Assembly (NCBI RefSeq): GCF_027891095.1
Contig: NZ_JAQIIO010000003.1
Coordinates: 248,001-312,000 of the forward strand
Source: Aliiroseovarius salicola
Lineage (GTDB): Bacteria > Pseudomonadota > Alphaproteobacteria > Rhodobacterales > Rhodobacteraceae
Direction of reading: 5' to 3'
Length of the DNA: 64,000 nt
Shown here: positions 62,681 through 64,000 of the stretch, one piece after another
Layout: each line of letters begins with the position of its first letter
Numbering within the stretch: the first letter of the stretch is position 1
The notes under the pieces: generated by a model
The model's database searches: none
What the model was told of the DNA's origin: nothing
Seen by the model: only the letters and a program-made list of their open reading frames with translations
Position numbers and translations under genes: made by a program

Positions 62681-63421
62681 TCAGCTTGCGAATTTGTCCA
62701 GTGGATAAAGGATGTCATCAATCGCAATCCCGCCGGGATCTCTGTTGGTGATGGTCAAGGCTGTCGCCGGAAGGCTAAGACGAAACCCGTATTCGTTCAC
62801 CCCGTGGTGCGGAATAACCGTCACGCCACCAATCTGGGCTCCGGTGTTGTCGAAGAAACCCAAAGTGACGGGGCCGGGTGCCGGACGGCTGCCCAATGGG
62901 TCATCATAATCGGCATGCAGTTTCAAAGCGAAACGCGTGATAGCCTGTTCAAAGACCAGCGCAAGGGAACCCTCGCCGCGACCCGAGCGCGCATCAAACC
63001 CGTCGGGGCCAAGGGGGAAGGCAGCATTTGACCCAAAGCCAGCATGATAAGCAATGGCCACGGTTTCCCTGTCTTCCCCTGTGACCACATCTATTGGCAC
63101 GCGGGGCGATCCGGTCAGAGTGTCGTGACCGTTGACTGCGTGCACGCGCTGTCCAGTCAAACGTTCACCCATCCGAACCCCGGGGGCCAACAGGATTTTG
63201 TCGAAGGACGCGCCGGGTTCGGGCAAGACCTGAAGCGTTTCAAAGTCGATCTGCCCAGCAAGCTCCGTTTCCAACTGGGTATAGGGCAGCGGCGTCACGA
63301 CACCCGTTTCACTATCAGCCCATCCGGTTGTGGCAGCGATAGAACATGCGACAAACAGGCCGCAGAGGGTTGGCAGCACACGGCGTATCCAACACAGTGT
63401 CTTGCTATCGGCGTTTGACAT
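62681..63421 (-). CDS. Secreted hypothetical protein between two TerB genes
   Basis: A 246-residue exported protein with a signal peptide (CWIRRVLPTLCGLFVACSIAATTGWAD) and a mature beta-rich domain with no family I can name. Patterns near the end (RDPGGIAIDDILYPLD) and RFALKLHADYDDP resemble lectin-like or extracellular beta-sandwich proteins that often carry a GIAIDDI-type motif. Its first 17-20 bases overlap the end of the TerB gene at 63405, so it is translationally coupled. ATG at 63424 is an alternative start. Confidence 0.65.
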   Translation of the reverse strand: MSNADSKTLCWIRRVLPTLCGLFVACSIAATTGWADSETGVVTPLPYTQLETELAGQIDFETLQVLPEPGASFDKILLAPGVRMGERLTGQRVHAVNGHDTLTGSPRVPIDVVTGEDRETVAIAYHAGFGSNAAFPLGPDGFDARSGRGEGSLALVFEQAITRFALKLHADYDDPLGSRPAPGPVTLGFFDNTGAQIGGVTVIPHHGVNEYGFRLSLPATALTITNRDPGGIAIDDILYPLDKFAS

Positions 63422-63827
63422 CATCCGGTGACAGTCCAAGTTCCTGCGTAACATGCTTGATGAAACTGGTTTCCTCATCGCGCACCACCCCATCGGCACG
63501 GGATACGCCCCAGAGAGCGGACAGCATCTCGATCCGTTTTTGGGTGTCCACGCCTTCACGTACAAGCTCGGTGAGGATCGACGTTTCTGGGGCCTCTCGT
63601 TCAAGCTTTTCGCAGGTGGCGCGGGCTTTTGCGGCTTCGACAGGGTTAAAGCCACCGTGGCGCGCAAACAGCCTGTCGATCATGGCAATTTCTTCGACCG
63701 CATAGTCCCTGTCGGCTTTGGCAAGGCGAATCAATAGCACGCCCATCGCAATTCTACCATCTAGCTCGGGCAGCGGCGGGGCCTCATGCGGGGCCTTTTT
63801 GAACTTCTGAAAGAACTCTGACAGCAT
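63405..63827 (-). CDS. TerB-like protein (second)
   Basis: A 140-residue paralogue of the TerB protein at 62139, with matching motifs (GVLLIRLAKADRDYAVEEIAMIDRLFAR and LSALWGVSRADGVVRDEETSFIKHV). ATG 63827 has a GGGAGATGTCC site. It begins a minus-strand group of three genes: TerB, secreted protein, TerB. Confidence 0.8.
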   Translation of the reverse strand: MLSEFFQKFKKAPHEAPPLPELDGRIAMGVLLIRLAKADRDYAVEEIAMIDRLFARHGGFNPVEAAKARATCEKLEREAPETSILTELVREGVDTQKRIEMLSALWGVSRADGVVRDEETSFIKHVTQELGLSPDDVKRR

Positions 63828-63889
63828 TGGACATCTCCCGTTCTCGAGAGCCTATCCATGGGCAGAGGACGCGGCAAGGGGACAAAAGA

Positions 63890-63922
63890 AAAGGCGCGCC
63901 GCAGCAGATGCGACGCGCCTTT
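63890..63922. terminator. Bidirectional terminator
   Basis: AAAGGCGCG / CGCGCCTTT stem with GC-rich inner pairs; on the minus strand CCTTTTCTTTTG follows. It lies 20 bp after the stop of the partial gene at the right edge. Confidence 0.75.
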
Positions 63923-63941
63923 CAATTTCTGCGTTGCGGGA

Positions 63942-64000
63942 TCAGACCAGCCGTTCCACCTCTTTTGCGGCACGCACGAAATCGGCAAAAAGCGGCGCCG
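63942..64000 (-). CDS. C-terminal end of an unidentified gene (runs off window)
   Basis: The minus strand reads a frame ending LFADFVRAAKEVERLV-stop (stop at 63942-63944), followed by a terminator. Only about 19 residues are visible, too few to identify the protein. Confidence 0.5.
   Translation of the reverse strand, partial: APLFADFVRAAKEVERLV

Noticed and set aside
1-64000. tRNA, rRNA or complete insertion sequences
   Set aside because: I saw no tRNA-like clover-leaf arms, rRNA segments or transposase genes in the window.

Overview
The window looks like chromosomal DNA of an alphaproteobacterium of the family Rhodobacteraceae (Roseobacter group). The evidence is the set of protein families and their order: cysH-DUF934-fpr with a DUF2849 protein, a TRAP dctPQM set with dctBD, valine catabolism genes, tkt/zapA/gap, grxD-bolA-purL, a fused indolepyruvate ferredoxin oxidoreductase, a gene transfer agent (GTA) lysis pair inside the ccm genes, and gltA-gltX-comEC. 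I saw no rRNA, tRNA, CRISPR array or complete insertion sequence.

Layout. 1-4.25 kb: assimilatory sulfate reduction operon (minus strand: DUF2849, cysI, cysH, DUF934, fpr running off the edge) with a divergent Lrp/AsnC regulator. 4.6-13.2 kb: C4-dicarboxylate uptake (dctB, dctD, then dctPQM). The sensor-regulator pair is separated from the transporter by a 2.4 kb accessory stretch that contains a decayed second copy of the dctD 3' end. 13.4-14.4 kb: Crp/Fnr regulator and DUF2892 protein. 14.5-22.7 kb: valine degradation (isobutyryl-CoA dehydrogenase, hydroxyisobutyryl-CoA hydrolase, mmsB; farther on mmsA with a divergent LysR gene). 22.7-24.4 kb: CBS protein, coaD, a glutathione S-transferase-like protein.

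24.5-33.7 kb: central carbon metabolism: two GAPDH genes with different cofactor-site signatures, a tiny membrane protein, transketolase and ZapA, interrupted by a MetX-like hydrolase, a DUF808 protein and a DMT exporter. 33.8-37.3 kb: grxD, bolA, a Cys-rich protein and purL. Between purL and the next lysR gene lies a run of hairpins ending in a strong terminator, which I read as an unrecognised structured RNA. 38.7-44.2 kb: indolepyruvate ferredoxin oxidoreductase, murI, argC.

44.3-49.3 kb: ccmE, then five tightly overlapping plus-strand genes starting with a GTA-type endolysin and holin, then ccmF and ccmH. 49.4-56 kb: enoyl-CoA hydratase, LysE exporter, gltA, gltX, comEC. 56.2-62 kb: glutamine synthetase-like and amidotransferase genes beside a complete polar amino acid ABC transporter. 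62.1-64 kb: two TerB-like proteins flanking a secreted protein, then the C-terminal end of an unidentified gene.

The intergenic DNA carries several patterns beyond genes: a dispersed repeat that mostly follows stop codons in one orientation; two arrays of the same octamer CTAGAAAA 21 kb apart; LacI-type palindromes before both gap genes and dctP; and intercistronic hairpins after both binding-protein genes. All calls come from reading the sequence; no alignment, folding or database search was run.
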